Source: Clostridiales bacterium
Lineage (GTDB): Bacteria > Bacillota > Clostridia > Lachnospirales > Lachnospiraceae
Length of the DNA: 32,662 nt
Reading direction: 5' to 3'
NCBI GenBank assembly: GCA_021202015.1
Contig: JAJQDV010000043.1
Location: 1 to 32,662 of the forward strand
Positions within the stretch are counted from its first letter, which is position 1. The number at the start of each line of letters is the position of its first letter. The position numbers were made by a program, and so were the translations under genes. Positions 22,537 through 30,229 of this stretch are shown here, in pieces. The notes under the pieces are model-generated. The model searched no databases. It worked only from the letters and a program-made list of their open reading frames with translations, and was not told the origin of the DNA.

Positions 22537-24414
22537 ATGGCAATGAGCAGGAAACTTATAAAAAGGCTTACGGCGGCTGTGGTATCTCTGAGCCTGATAC
22601 TGAGTCTGACGATAAGCGTGGGGAGCCTCTCTTCGTTTGCCGCGGAGACAGATACGGAGATCCATGTGAGCATCATTCATACTAATGATATCCACGGAAG
22701 AGTACAGTCGGATGATTCCAGTCAGATCCTCGGTCTGGAGCGCGTCCGGACGGTGGTGGAGCAGAAGAGCAGCACGGCGGACGGGACGCTGGTCCTGGAC
22801 GCGGGCGATTATTATCACGGGCAGTCCATCGCCACCATTGATCAGGGCGCTTCCGTGGCGAAGCTGCTGGCGGCCGTCGGCTATGACGCCATGGCCGCGG
22901 GAAACCACGACTGGAACTACGGAAAGGACCGGCTGAAAGAACTGGAGGAATTATCGGGCGTTCCGGTGCTGGCCGGGAATGTGGTGGATGAGGACGGAGA
23001 CGCCTTTTTTGAACAGGAGTATCTCATCAAAGAGATCGAGAAGGACGGAGTTACCCTGAAGATCGGCGTGTTCGGCGTGATCGACCCGGAGATTTACAGC
23101 GCTACGGCGCCGGCGAATGTGGAGGGGCTTACGTTTACGGATATGGCGGAATATGCCGCGGAGGCCGAGGCTGAGCTGAGAGCGCAGGGATGTCAGGTCG
23201 TGATCGGCCTGGCGCACTGCATCGCGCCGGCTTCCCTTGCCGCGTCGGTTGACGGCGTGGATCTGTGGATTGCCGGACATGAGCATTATGAGATCAACAC
23301 GGAGGTCACGACCCCGAACGGCGGCACGTCTCTGGTCGTGGAGACCGGCTATTATCTCTGGACGATCGGGGATGTGGAGCTGGACTGCACACTGGATGAG
23401 GACGGCAGCCTCGTATCCCTTTCCCTGGATGAGCAGCTGATCTCCTACGAGGAGGGTGTGGAGATCGAAAAGGATGAGGATATCGTGAATCTTCTGGAGG
23501 AGATCACGGAGGAACAATCGCCCATTTTAGATGAGGTAGTAGCGACGATCTCAGAGGATCTGGACGGCGTGTGGGAGCACACCCGGATCGGGGAGACGAA
23601 TCTGGGGCGCGCGATCACCCACGGATATATTCTGGCGACCGGCGCGGATGTGGCATTTGAGAATGCGGGCGGCATCCGTGACAGCATTGCGGCCGGCGAG
23701 GTGACCTACGGGGATATCCTGAATGTATCGCCCTATGGGAATTATGTAGTTACGAAATATCTGACGGGAGCGGAGATCGTTTCCATGATGGAGACCTCGC
23801 TCGATATCATGAAATCCAATATCGCTTCGAATGAGGCGGGAGATTATGACGGCTGGGTATCCAACAGCGGAAATGTCCTGCAGCTCGCGGGCATGCAGGT
23901 CACCTATGACATGTCTCAGGAAAAGGGAAGCCGCGTCGTCTCCTGCACGATTCAGGGGGAACCGGTAGAGACGGACCGGGAGTATCTCGTGGCGATGAAC
24001 AATTATCTGGCGACGGATACGGCGGATTATCCCGAGCTTGAGGGGAAGTCCAATGTCAATGAGTACGGCGCGTGCGAGGATATTCTGACCGCATATCTGA
24101 ATCAGGACGAATCGATCATACTTACGGATATCTATACGGTCGGGCTGATCGAGGCGACGGATGATGATGAGGACGACTCCTCCGCGACGGACGGCACGAC
24201 GAGTGATACAGAGGATACATCGGGAACGGATGCGGACGACGGGACGGACAGTACGGAATCCGACGCCTCTCAGACATCATCTTCAACCGTAACCGCGGCG
24301 ACGACCGCGAAGACGGGGGATGAGGATTTCGCTTACCTGTTCGTGCTTCTGGCGGGCGCGGCCGTTGTCGTTTCCGTAACCTGCAGGAATCGGATGAAAC
24401 CGCAGAACAGATAA
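22537..24414 (+). CDS. Secreted, surface-anchored 5'-nucleotidase / bifunctional phosphoesterase
   Basis: This 625-residue UshA-type metallophosphoesterase releases phosphate from extracellular nucleotides. A signal peptide is evident (KRLTAAVVSLSLILSLTISV, cleavage near SSFAA, residue about 36). The metal motifs are HTNDIHGR (D51, H53), DAGDYYHG, AAGNHDWNYG and IAGHEHYEIN. The C-terminal nucleotide-binding domain has NAGGIRDSI and SPYGNYVV. A long Asp/Ser/Thr-rich linker (about 540-588) leads to AKTG (591-594), a hydrophobic stretch and a basic tail. This is a cell-wall sorting-like end with a degenerate motif in place of LPXTG, so it may be sortase-anchored or simply membrane-held. AAGGAG at 22526-22531 precedes the ATG by 5 bases. 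Confidence 0.9.
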   Translation: MAMSRKLIKRLTAAVVSLSLILSLTISVGSLSSFAAETDTEIHVSIIHTNDIHGRVQSDDSSQILGLERVRTVVEQKSSTADGTLVLDAGDYYHGQSIATIDQGASVAKLLAAVGYDAMAAGNHDWNYGKDRLKELEELSGVPVLAGNVVDEDGDAFFEQEYLIKEIEKDGVTLKIGVFGVIDPEIYSATAPANVEGLTFTDMAEYAAEAEAELRAQGCQVVIGLAHCIAPASLAASVDGVDLWIAGHEHYEINTEVTTPNGGTSLVVETGYYLWTIGDVELDCTLDEDGSLVSLSLDEQLISYEEGVEIEKDEDIVNLLEEITEEQSPILDEVVATISEDLDGVWEHTRIGETNLGRAITHGYILATGADVAFENAGGIRDSIAAGEVTYGDILNVSPYGNYVVTKYLTGAEIVSMMETSLDIMKSNIASNEAGDYDGWVSNSGNVLQLAGMQVTYDMSQEKGSRVVSCTIQGEPVETDREYLVAMNNYLATDTADYPELEGKSNVNEYGACEDILTAYLNQDESIILTDIYTVGLIEATDDDEDDSSATDGTTSDTEDTSGTDADDGTDSTESDASQTSSSTVTAATTAKTGDEDFAYLFVLLAGAAVVVSVTCRNRMKPQNR

Positions 24415-24456
24415 CTGGCATATTATTGATGTAAAATATTCCCGCAGCAGAGAATC

Positions 24457-24510
24457 ATGAAACAGGAGACAGCGAACATAACAGAGAGTTATGAAACAGG
24501 AGACAGCGAA
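24457..24510 (+). repeat. 20-base direct duplication in the aroB leader
   Basis: ATGAAACAGGAGACAGCGAA occurs identically at 24457-24476 and 24491-24510 (34-base offset); the similarity extends a few bases further left. Each copy contains an AGGAGA ribosome-binding core, and the second one serves aroB. Confidence 0.8.
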
Positions 24511-24512
24511 AA

Positions 24513-25625
24513 ATGGCGAAATTTCAGGTAGAGCTTAAAAAAGTGGTGGACGACTCATATGAGATTGAGATCGGTTACGGACTGTCCGACCGGCTGATTG
24601 CCGATATTTCGGACGGCCTGGTCGGAAAGATTCACAAGTTTGCGGTGATCTCCGATACGAATGTATCCGGCCTCTATGCGGAGCCGATCGCGGAAAAGCT
24701 GCGCGCGAAGGGATATCAGGCGGATCTGTTCGTGTTCGAGGCGGGCGAGAAGAGCAAGACCCGCGAGACGAAGGCGATGATCGAGGACGCGATGCTCGAG
24801 GCGTCTTACCGCCGGGATTGCTGTATTCTGGCTGTGGGCGGCGGCGTGGTGACCGATCTGGCCGGTTTTGTGGCGGGTACCTACGGACGGGGCGTTCCCT
24901 TTCTCAATTACGCGACCACCCTTCTGGCGGCGGCGGATGCTTCCGTCGGCGGGAAGACCGCGGTGGATACCCCGCTCGCCACGAATCTCATCGGATTGTT
25001 CAATCAGCCGGAGAAGGTGTATCTGGATCTGGATACCTGGAAGACGCTCCCGCGGCGGGAGATCATAAGCGGTATGGCGGAGACCATCAAGCACGCCTGC
25101 ATGGCGGACGCGGATTTTTTCGCTTATCTCGAGGAGCATATGGATGAGATCCTGCGTCTGGAGCAGGCGCCGTGCGAACATATGGCGGAGATGAACTGTC
25201 AGATCAAATACCATGTGGTTATGGAGGATGAACGGGAGAGCGGGCTCCGCGAGATCCTGAATCTCGGACATACGGTCGGCCGGGCGATCGAGACGGTCAG
25301 CGATTATCGTCTGCTGCACGGGGAGGCGGTGTCCATCGGACTTGCGGCACAGACGCATCTTTCACGGCGCCTCGGATTCCTGAGCGGCGCCGATGTGGAT
25401 CGGATCGCCGCCCTGCTCGCGCGTGCCGGTCTGCCGACGGGGATCCCGGATTACATCGACCGGGAGACGCTGGTGAAAAAGCTGTATACGGATAAGAAGG
25501 TGCGCGACGGGAAGCTGCGTTTTGTCGTTCAGAGCGCCATCGGAGAGATCGCTTCCTTCGGGGAGAATGTGTACGCGACGCCGGTTTCGGAGGAGACCGC
25601 CAGGGAGATTATATTCGAACTGTAA
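24513..25625 (+). CDS. aroB: 3-Dehydroquinate synthase
   Basis: AroB converts DAHP to 3-dehydroquinate, step two of the shikimate pathway, using NAD and a divalent metal. The 370-residue protein has the NAD-binding GGGVVTDLAGFVAGTYGRG, the family motif TTLLAAADASVGGKTAVD, PEKVYLDLDTW and SGMAETIKHA, and metal ligands expected in the LNLGHTVGRAIE and LLHGEAVSIGL segments. The length is normal. The start is set by AGGAGA in the second copy of a duplicated leader. No other aro genes are in the window. The MNT gene follows 21 bases after the stop. Confidence 0.95.
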   Translation: MAKFQVELKKVVDDSYEIEIGYGLSDRLIADISDGLVGKIHKFAVISDTNVSGLYAEPIAEKLRAKGYQADLFVFEAGEKSKTRETKAMIEDAMLEASYRRDCCILAVGGGVVTDLAGFVAGTYGRGVPFLNYATTLLAAADASVGGKTAVDTPLATNLIGLFNQPEKVYLDLDTWKTLPRREIISGMAETIKHACMADADFFAYLEEHMDEILRLEQAPCEHMAEMNCQIKYHVVMEDERESGLREILNLGHTVGRAIETVSDYRLLHGEAVSIGLAAQTHLSRRLGFLSGADVDRIAALLARAGLPTGIPDYIDRETLVKKLYTDKKVRDGKLRFVVQSAIGEIASFGENVYATPVSEETAREIIFEL

Positions 25626-25646
25626 TATCAGCTGAGGGAGAAAGGG

Positions 25647-25937
25647 ATGAGATATAATATTCCGGAAAGGGTATTCAGGGACATCGTTCGATTCGCAGAG
25701 GATCACGGCATGGAGAAGGTCATTCTCTTCGGATCCAGGGCAAGAGGAGATTACACGGAGAGAAGTGATATTGATATTGCCGTATCGGGTGCGGATTTTG
25801 ACGGTTTTTACTGGGATATTAGAGAAAAAACGCATTCGCTCCTGATGTTTGATGTGATAGACCTGAGCAAAAATATTTCGGAAGAGCTTGGCAATGAAAT
25901 AGAGAGAGAAGGAATTTTAATCTATGAAAAAACTTGA
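25647..25937 (+). CDS. MNT-type minimal nucleotidyltransferase (antitoxin/AMPylase of HEPN-MNT pair)
   Basis: This 96-residue minimal nucleotidyltransferase carries the complete GSRARGDYTERSDIDIAV motif (GSx-RG-...-SDIDxxV), plus a further Asp in LMFDVIDL for the third metal ligand. In characterised HEPN-MNT toxin-antitoxin modules, the MNT partner (MntA) silences the HEPN RNase by adding AMP to a Tyr. The gene overlaps the following HEPN gene by 14 bases, the normal arrangement. It lies 21 bases after aroB with its own ribosome binding site, and may be read through from aroB. Confidence 0.9.
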   Translation: MRYNIPERVFRDIVRFAEDHGMEKVILFGSRARGDYTERSDIDIAVSGADFDGFYWDIREKTHSLLMFDVIDLSKNISEELGNEIEREGILIYEKT

Positions 25938-26325
25938 CAATTTTTCAAATTGCCTCTCTGTACTGAAGGGAGCGGATTTCGAAGCGGCAAATGCGGATGA
26001 AATATACAGAATGGGTGTGATCGGCCAGTTCAACCTGACCTTTGAGCTTGCCTGGAAGGCTCTGCAGGCAGCGCTTCGTCTGCACGGCGTCGGGGACGCT
26101 CAGACAGGATCACCCAGAGAGATCCTGCAGCTGGGCTATAAATATGGATTTCTGGATGATGCGGAGGTGTGGATGCTCATGCTGAAAAAGCGAAATACTT
26201 CCATTCATATTTACGATGAAGATGAAGCGGATGAGATGATCATTTTTGTTCGAGACAGCTTTATTCCCGCTTTTGAGAAGCTGGAAAAAATATTATCGGA
26301 GAAGATAAAAGAGAATTCGGACTGA
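25924..26325 (+). CDS. HEPN-domain toxin / nucleotidyltransferase partner (HI0074-like), intact motif
   Basis: This 133-residue all-helical protein of the HI0074/HepT-like group contains FELAWKAL (typical helix) and the catalytic RNase motif R90-N-T-S-I-H95-I-Y97, an RX4HXY signature. The Tyr of this motif is the AMP acceptor in characterised HEPN-MNT modules. The start overlaps the MNT gene by 14 bases. It is predicted to be an RNA-cleaving toxin held inactive by the MNT protein. A highly similar second copy follows 93 bases after its stop. Confidence 0.87.
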   Translation: MKKLDNFSNCLSVLKGADFEAANADEIYRMGVIGQFNLTFELAWKALQAALRLHGVGDAQTGSPREILQLGYKYGFLDDAEVWMLMLKKRNTSIHIYDEDEADEMIIFVRDSFIPAFEKLEKILSEKIKENSD

Positions 26326-26418
26326 GAATCTTCATTCCGATCATTTTGATGTTAAAATCGGTTACGCCGGATAGAACATTCGGTAGTACCGTAAAATATA
26401 AAGAAAGAAGGTTTTATT

Positions 26419-26814
26419 ATGAAGATGTTTCAGGATTTTTCAAATTGTTTAGGAGTGCTCATAGGAGCGGACCCTGCAATGGCAAGGGAGAATGAGATTT
26501 ATCGCATTGGTATCATCGCACAGTTCAATCTGACGTTTGAGCTTGCGTGGAAAACGCTGCGGGAGACGCTTTGCACGCATGGGGAAGAGAACGCCTGGAC
26601 GGGTTCGCCGAGGGAGATTTTCCGGATGAGCTGTAAATACGGATTTACTGATAATCTGGATGTATGGCTGGCCATGCTGAAAAAGTACAATGAACCGATC
26701 CATATTTATGGCGAAAATGAGGCGGACGAGCTGATCCATTACATTCGCGACACGGCGGTTCCCGCTTTTGATAAGCTGGAGAAGACATTGCCGGAGAAGA
26801 CAAAAGTAAATTGA
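26419..26814 (+). CDS. Second HEPN paralogue with altered catalytic motif
   Basis: This 131-residue protein is clearly a duplicate of the preceding HEPN protein (shared FSNCL, QFNLTFELAWK, TGSPREI, KYGF, LKK, IHIY, NEADE and VPAF). The motif position reads Y90-N-E-P-I-H95-I-Y97, so the catalytic Arg is replaced by Tyr while the His and acceptor-like Tyr remain. It has its own ribosome binding site (AAGAAAGAAGG before the ATG) and no MNT gene of its own. It may be an inactive partner, a decoy substrate for the MNT enzyme, or a decaying copy. Its stop overlaps the TTG start of the PepD gene. Confidence 0.85.
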   Translation: MKMFQDFSNCLGVLIGADPAMARENEIYRIGIIAQFNLTFELAWKTLRETLCTHGEENAWTGSPREIFRMSCKYGFTDNLDVWLAMLKKYNEPIHIYGENEADELIHYIRDTAVPAFDKLEKTLPEKTKVN

Positions 26815-28583
26815 GAGTGCGGGATTTAGAACCGAAGGATGTATTTGCCTACTTTGACGATATCTGCGGCATCCCGCACGGTTCCGGGAACACGCGGCAG
26901 ATCAGCGACTACTGCGTTCGGTTTGCGCGCGCGCATGGCCTGAGATACCGACAGGAGCCCTGCGGCAACGTTATCATATGGAAGGACGCCTCGCCCGGCT
27001 GTGAGGACGCGCCGGTCGTGATGCTGCAGGGACATATGGATATGGTGGCTGTCCGGACGGATGAATGTACGATTGATCCGGAGACGGAGGGGATCCTGCC
27101 CGCTGTTACGGAGGACGGACAGTGGGTATATGCCGAAGGTACTTCGCTCGGCGGGGACGACGGTATCGCGATTGCGTATGCGCTTGCGATTCTGGCCGAC
27201 GACAGTCTGCGGCATCCGCCGCTGGAGGCCGTTTTTACCGTGGATGAAGAGATCGGTCTGCTCGGTGCGGCCGCGTTGGACGCATCCGACCTGCACAGCC
27301 GGATTCTGCTGAATATGGATTCCGAGGACGACGGTATTTTTCTGACGAGCTGTGCGGGAGGGGCGACTGTGGAGTGCTTCGTTCCCGCGCCCCGTGAGGA
27401 GAAAATCGTGGAGCCTTCCGAAAGATCGTTCTCTGCGTCTGTGGATGTCAGGCGCTCTTTCTGCGAGAAGGGAAACGACCTTCCCGGAGATCCTGCGGGA
27501 GAGAAAAAGAAGGACTGTCGTACGCTGCCCGGCGGAGAGAAGAACATCATGTATGAGTGGAAGGTCAGCGGCCTGCGCGGCGGACATTCCGGCACAGAGA
27601 TCCATCTGGAACGGGCGAACGCGAATCTGCTGTTCGGCCGTTTTCTGGCACAGGTCGGTGAGAAAGTGTCCTTTTCCGTTGCGGATTTATCCGGCGGTGA
27701 GAAGGATAACGCCATTCCGAACCGGTGCCGGGCTGCGCTGGTTGTTTCCGCGGAGGAGGCGGCTGCGCTCGAGTGTGCCGCGTCGGAGTTTTCCGAGATC
27801 ATCCGCGCGGAGTACGGGACGATCGAGCCGGATATGGAGATGGGGCTGACGCGGATACACGGCATTTCGGAGACAGATGGCTGTTCCGACCGACATTATA
27901 TTTTATCTGATTCGTCATCCGATCGACATGAAATTTTATCCGATCATTCATCCGGTCGGCATGATATTTTATCCGGTGCTGCATCCGGAAAAATGTTCAG
28001 GCCGGATTCGGCTGATTTTTGCGGGAAGGATGACACGAAGGAATTTTTCTGCGAGAGGGTTCTTACCCGGGAGGCGATGCGCAGTCTCACCGCGCTGCTG
28101 GAGCACCTGCCCTCCGGGATTCAGCGTTGGATGCCGGAGATTCCCGGCATGGTGCGCACATCCCTGAATCTGGGAGTATTGAAACTGACAGGGGATGAGA
28201 TATCCATCACATTTTCCGTTCGAAGCGCCTCCCGCACGGAGAAAGAGTGGCTGATCCGCCGGATCCGGGATATGACAGAACTGGTTGGCGGACGCTGCGC
28301 GGTGAGCGGCGATTATCCTGCCTGGGAGTATCGGGCGGATTCACGGATTCAGAAGATCATGGCTGAGACCTGGGAGGAGATTACGGGAGAGGAACTGGTG
28401 CTGACCGGCATCCATGCGGGTGTAGAGTGCGGGATCCTCAGTGAGAAGCTGCCGGGTATCGACTGTATTTCCTACGGACCGCAGATGGAGGATATCCATA
28501 CGGTGCGGGAGAGGCTGAACATCGCGTCAGTGGAGAGGAATTATGTGCTGACCGTGCGCGTGCTGGAGAAGCTGACGAAATAA
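26811..28583 (+). CDS. pepD: Aminoacyl-histidine dipeptidase PepD (M20 family) with insertions
   Basis: This 590-residue M20 metallopeptidase should hydrolyse Xaa-His (carnosine-like) and other dipeptides in the cytosol. The family marks are IPHGSGN, metal ligands in LQGHMDMV, SLGGDDGIAIAYALAI and DEEIGLLGA, then NMDSEDDG, GLRGGHSG and the C-terminal HAGVECGIL and PGIDCISYGPQMEDIH. It is about 100 residues longer than usual PepD (around 490), through a polar insertion near residues 200-245 and a tandem-repeat insertion near 355-415. The start is TTG at 26811 with GGAGAA upstream, overlapping the previous stop (TTGA). The GTG at 26817 is an alternative. Confidence 0.88.
   Translation: MRVRDLEPKDVFAYFDDICGIPHGSGNTRQISDYCVRFARAHGLRYRQEPCGNVIIWKDASPGCEDAPVVMLQGHMDMVAVRTDECTIDPETEGILPAVTEDGQWVYAEGTSLGGDDGIAIAYALAILADDSLRHPPLEAVFTVDEEIGLLGAAALDASDLHSRILLNMDSEDDGIFLTSCAGGATVECFVPAPREEKIVEPSERSFSASVDVRRSFCEKGNDLPGDPAGEKKKDCRTLPGGEKNIMYEWKVSGLRGGHSGTEIHLERANANLLFGRFLAQVGEKVSFSVADLSGGEKDNAIPNRCRAALVVSAEEAAALECAASEFSEIIRAEYGTIEPDMEMGLTRIHGISETDGCSDRHYILSDSSSDRHEILSDHSSGRHDILSGAASGKMFRPDSADFCGKDDTKEFFCERVLTREAMRSLTALLEHLPSGIQRWMPEIPGMVRTSLNLGVLKLTGDEISITFSVRSASRTEKEWLIRRIRDMTELVGGRCAVSGDYPAWEYRADSRIQKIMAETWEEITGEELVLTGIHAGVECGILSEKLPGIDCISYGPQMEDIHTVRERLNIASVERNYVLTVRVLEKLTK
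27885..27983 (+). repeat. Three 33-bp tandem repeats inside pepD
   Basis: Units at 27885-27917, 27918-27950 and 27951-27983 each encode 11 residues (SDRHYILSDSS, SDRHEILSDHS, SGRHDILSGAA), residues 359-391 of PepD. The invariant DNA core is CAT-NNN-ATTTTATC. The period is a multiple of three, so the frame is kept. Confidence 0.9.
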
Positions 28584-28606
28584 CAGGGGCAGAGAGGAGT
28601 TCGAAA

Positions 28607-30199
28607 ATGGGGAAATATTTAAATCCCGGAAACAGTGGTTTTCAGGCAATCCGAAATGGTTTATACGTGGATAAGACCGGGTTGATCGAGTATGTAAACA
28701 GTACCATCAATATTTCCCCGAATCGTCTGACCAGCTTCAGCCGCCCGAGACGATTCGGAAAATCCTTTGCGGCAAAAATGTTATGTGCTTATTATGATAA
28801 GAGCTGTGATTCGAGATCACTTTTTGAAGGACTTGAAATTTCAAAAAAACCGTCCTTTGAAACTTATCTTAATAAATTTGATGTGATTTATCTGGATATC
28901 ACCTGGTTCCTTTCAACAGTCAGGGATCGAAAACAGATTGTAATTGATTTGCAGGACAGTGTGATTCGGGAACTCAGGGATGCTTTTTCGGATTGCATAG
29001 ATGAGGATGAAAGATCACTGCCGGGCGCTCTTTCCGGTGTTGCAGAGAAATCAGGGAAAAAATTTATCATTATTATAGATGAATGGGATGCACTTTTCCG
29101 GGAAACAAAGGACGATAAAAATCTTCAGAAGGAGTATGTACAGCTGTTGCGCGGACTTTTTAAGGGAGGACCCGTGACAGACAACACGATCGCGGCCGCT
29201 TATATGACGGGTATCCTGCCGATCAAGAAATACGGGACGGAGTCCGCCCTGACGGATTTTCAGGAGTTTACAATGGCGTATCCGGATGAACTGACAGCTT
29301 ATGTCGGTTTTACAGAATCAGAAGTCCGGAAATTGTGTGATCACACCGATATGGATTTTGATAAAATGAAATGTTGGTATGACGGTTATTCTTTTCAGGA
29401 CATGGCTTCTGTTTACAGTCCGAATTCTGTCATGTCTGCGATTCGAAGAAAACGGTACAGAAGCTACTGGACATCCTCGGAGACTTTTGAGTCATTAAAG
29501 GATTATATTACCAGAGATTTTTGCGGGTTAAAAGATGCCATTGTATTTATGCTGGGCGGACAGAGAATGCGTGTGGACATAAGCACTTTTCAAAATGATA
29601 TTACATCTTTTGAAAACAGTGACGATGTGTTGACGCTGCTGATTCATCTCGGATATCTGGCGTATGACGAGGAAAAAGCGGAAGCATATATTCCGAACCT
29701 TGAGGTTGCGGAAGCTTTCAAATCTGCGGTAAAAAATACAGACTGGAGAGCGGTAAATAAATCTTTGTCTGATTCGGAAAAACTGCTGAACGCTACGATT
29801 AGCGGGGATGCCGACAGCGTTTCCGCTGCACTGGAACTGGCTCACGAGACCTGTACATCAAGCCTGGAATATAATGATGAAAATTCTCTGAGCTGCGCGA
29901 TTTTACTGGCCTATTATACGGCACAGAATTATTACGAAATATTTCGTGAGCTTCCCGCGGGAAAAGGATTTGCGGATTATGCGTTTGTTCCCCGAAAGAA
30001 TACGGATAAGCCTGCGATGATCCTGGAGTTGAAATATAATCAGTCAGCGGACAGTGCCATAAAACAGATTCACGACAACCGTTATGATGGGAAATTAAAA
30101 GGATTCAACGGCCGCCTGCTTCTTGTCGGAATAAATTATGATAAAGATGCAAAGGGAAAAGCGAGAAAGCATCATACGTGTGTGATCGAGGAGGTATAG
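28607..30199 (+). CDS. AAA-ATPase-like protein with C-terminal PD-(D/E)XK nuclease-like domain (DUF1703 type)
   Basis: This 530-residue protein belongs to the widespread family with an AAA-ATPase-like N-terminus and a PDDEXK_9 end. The N-terminal signature FQAIRNGLYVDKTGLIEYV and the nucleotide-loop FSRPRRFGKSFAAKML are diagnostic, with a Walker-B-like FIIIIDEWDALF. Near the C-terminus, FADYAFVPR and MILELKYNQ provide the D...E-x-K core. The family is often multi-copy in Clostridia and Bacteroides; its function is unsettled, with mobile-element or defence roles proposed. The gene is more AT-rich than its neighbours, suggesting transfer. It is convergent with the FUSC gene across a shared hairpin. 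Confidence 0.87.
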   Translation: MGKYLNPGNSGFQAIRNGLYVDKTGLIEYVNSTINISPNRLTSFSRPRRFGKSFAAKMLCAYYDKSCDSRSLFEGLEISKKPSFETYLNKFDVIYLDITWFLSTVRDRKQIVIDLQDSVIRELRDAFSDCIDEDERSLPGALSGVAEKSGKKFIIIIDEWDALFRETKDDKNLQKEYVQLLRGLFKGGPVTDNTIAAAYMTGILPIKKYGTESALTDFQEFTMAYPDELTAYVGFTESEVRKLCDHTDMDFDKMKCWYDGYSFQDMASVYSPNSVMSAIRRKRYRSYWTSSETFESLKDYITRDFCGLKDAIVFMLGGQRMRVDISTFQNDITSFENSDDVLTLLIHLGYLAYDEEKAEAYIPNLEVAEAFKSAVKNTDWRAVNKSLSDSEKLLNATISGDADSVSAALELAHETCTSSLEYNDENSLSCAILLAYYTAQNYYEIFRELPAGKGFADYAFVPRKNTDKPAMILELKYNQSADSAIKQIHDNRYDGKLKGFNGRLLLVGINYDKDAKGKARKHHTCVIEEV

Positions 30200-30203
30200 C
30201 GCA

Positions 30204-30229
30204 GGAATCCCGCAAAGCGGGATTCTATT
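30204..30229. terminator. Hairpin between convergent genes
   Basis: GAATCCCGC (30205-30213) and GCGGGATTC (30217-30225) form a 9-bp stem with an AAA loop, extendable by a G-T pair. It lies between the plus-strand ATPase stop and the minus-strand FUSC stop, which it overlaps. The T-run is weak on both strands, so termination may be inefficient. Confidence 0.6.

Noticed and set aside
26326-26418. Promoter for the second HEPN gene (TAAAAT at 26353 or 26392)
   Set aside because: No -35 box at an acceptable distance; AT-rich DNA makes chance matches likely.
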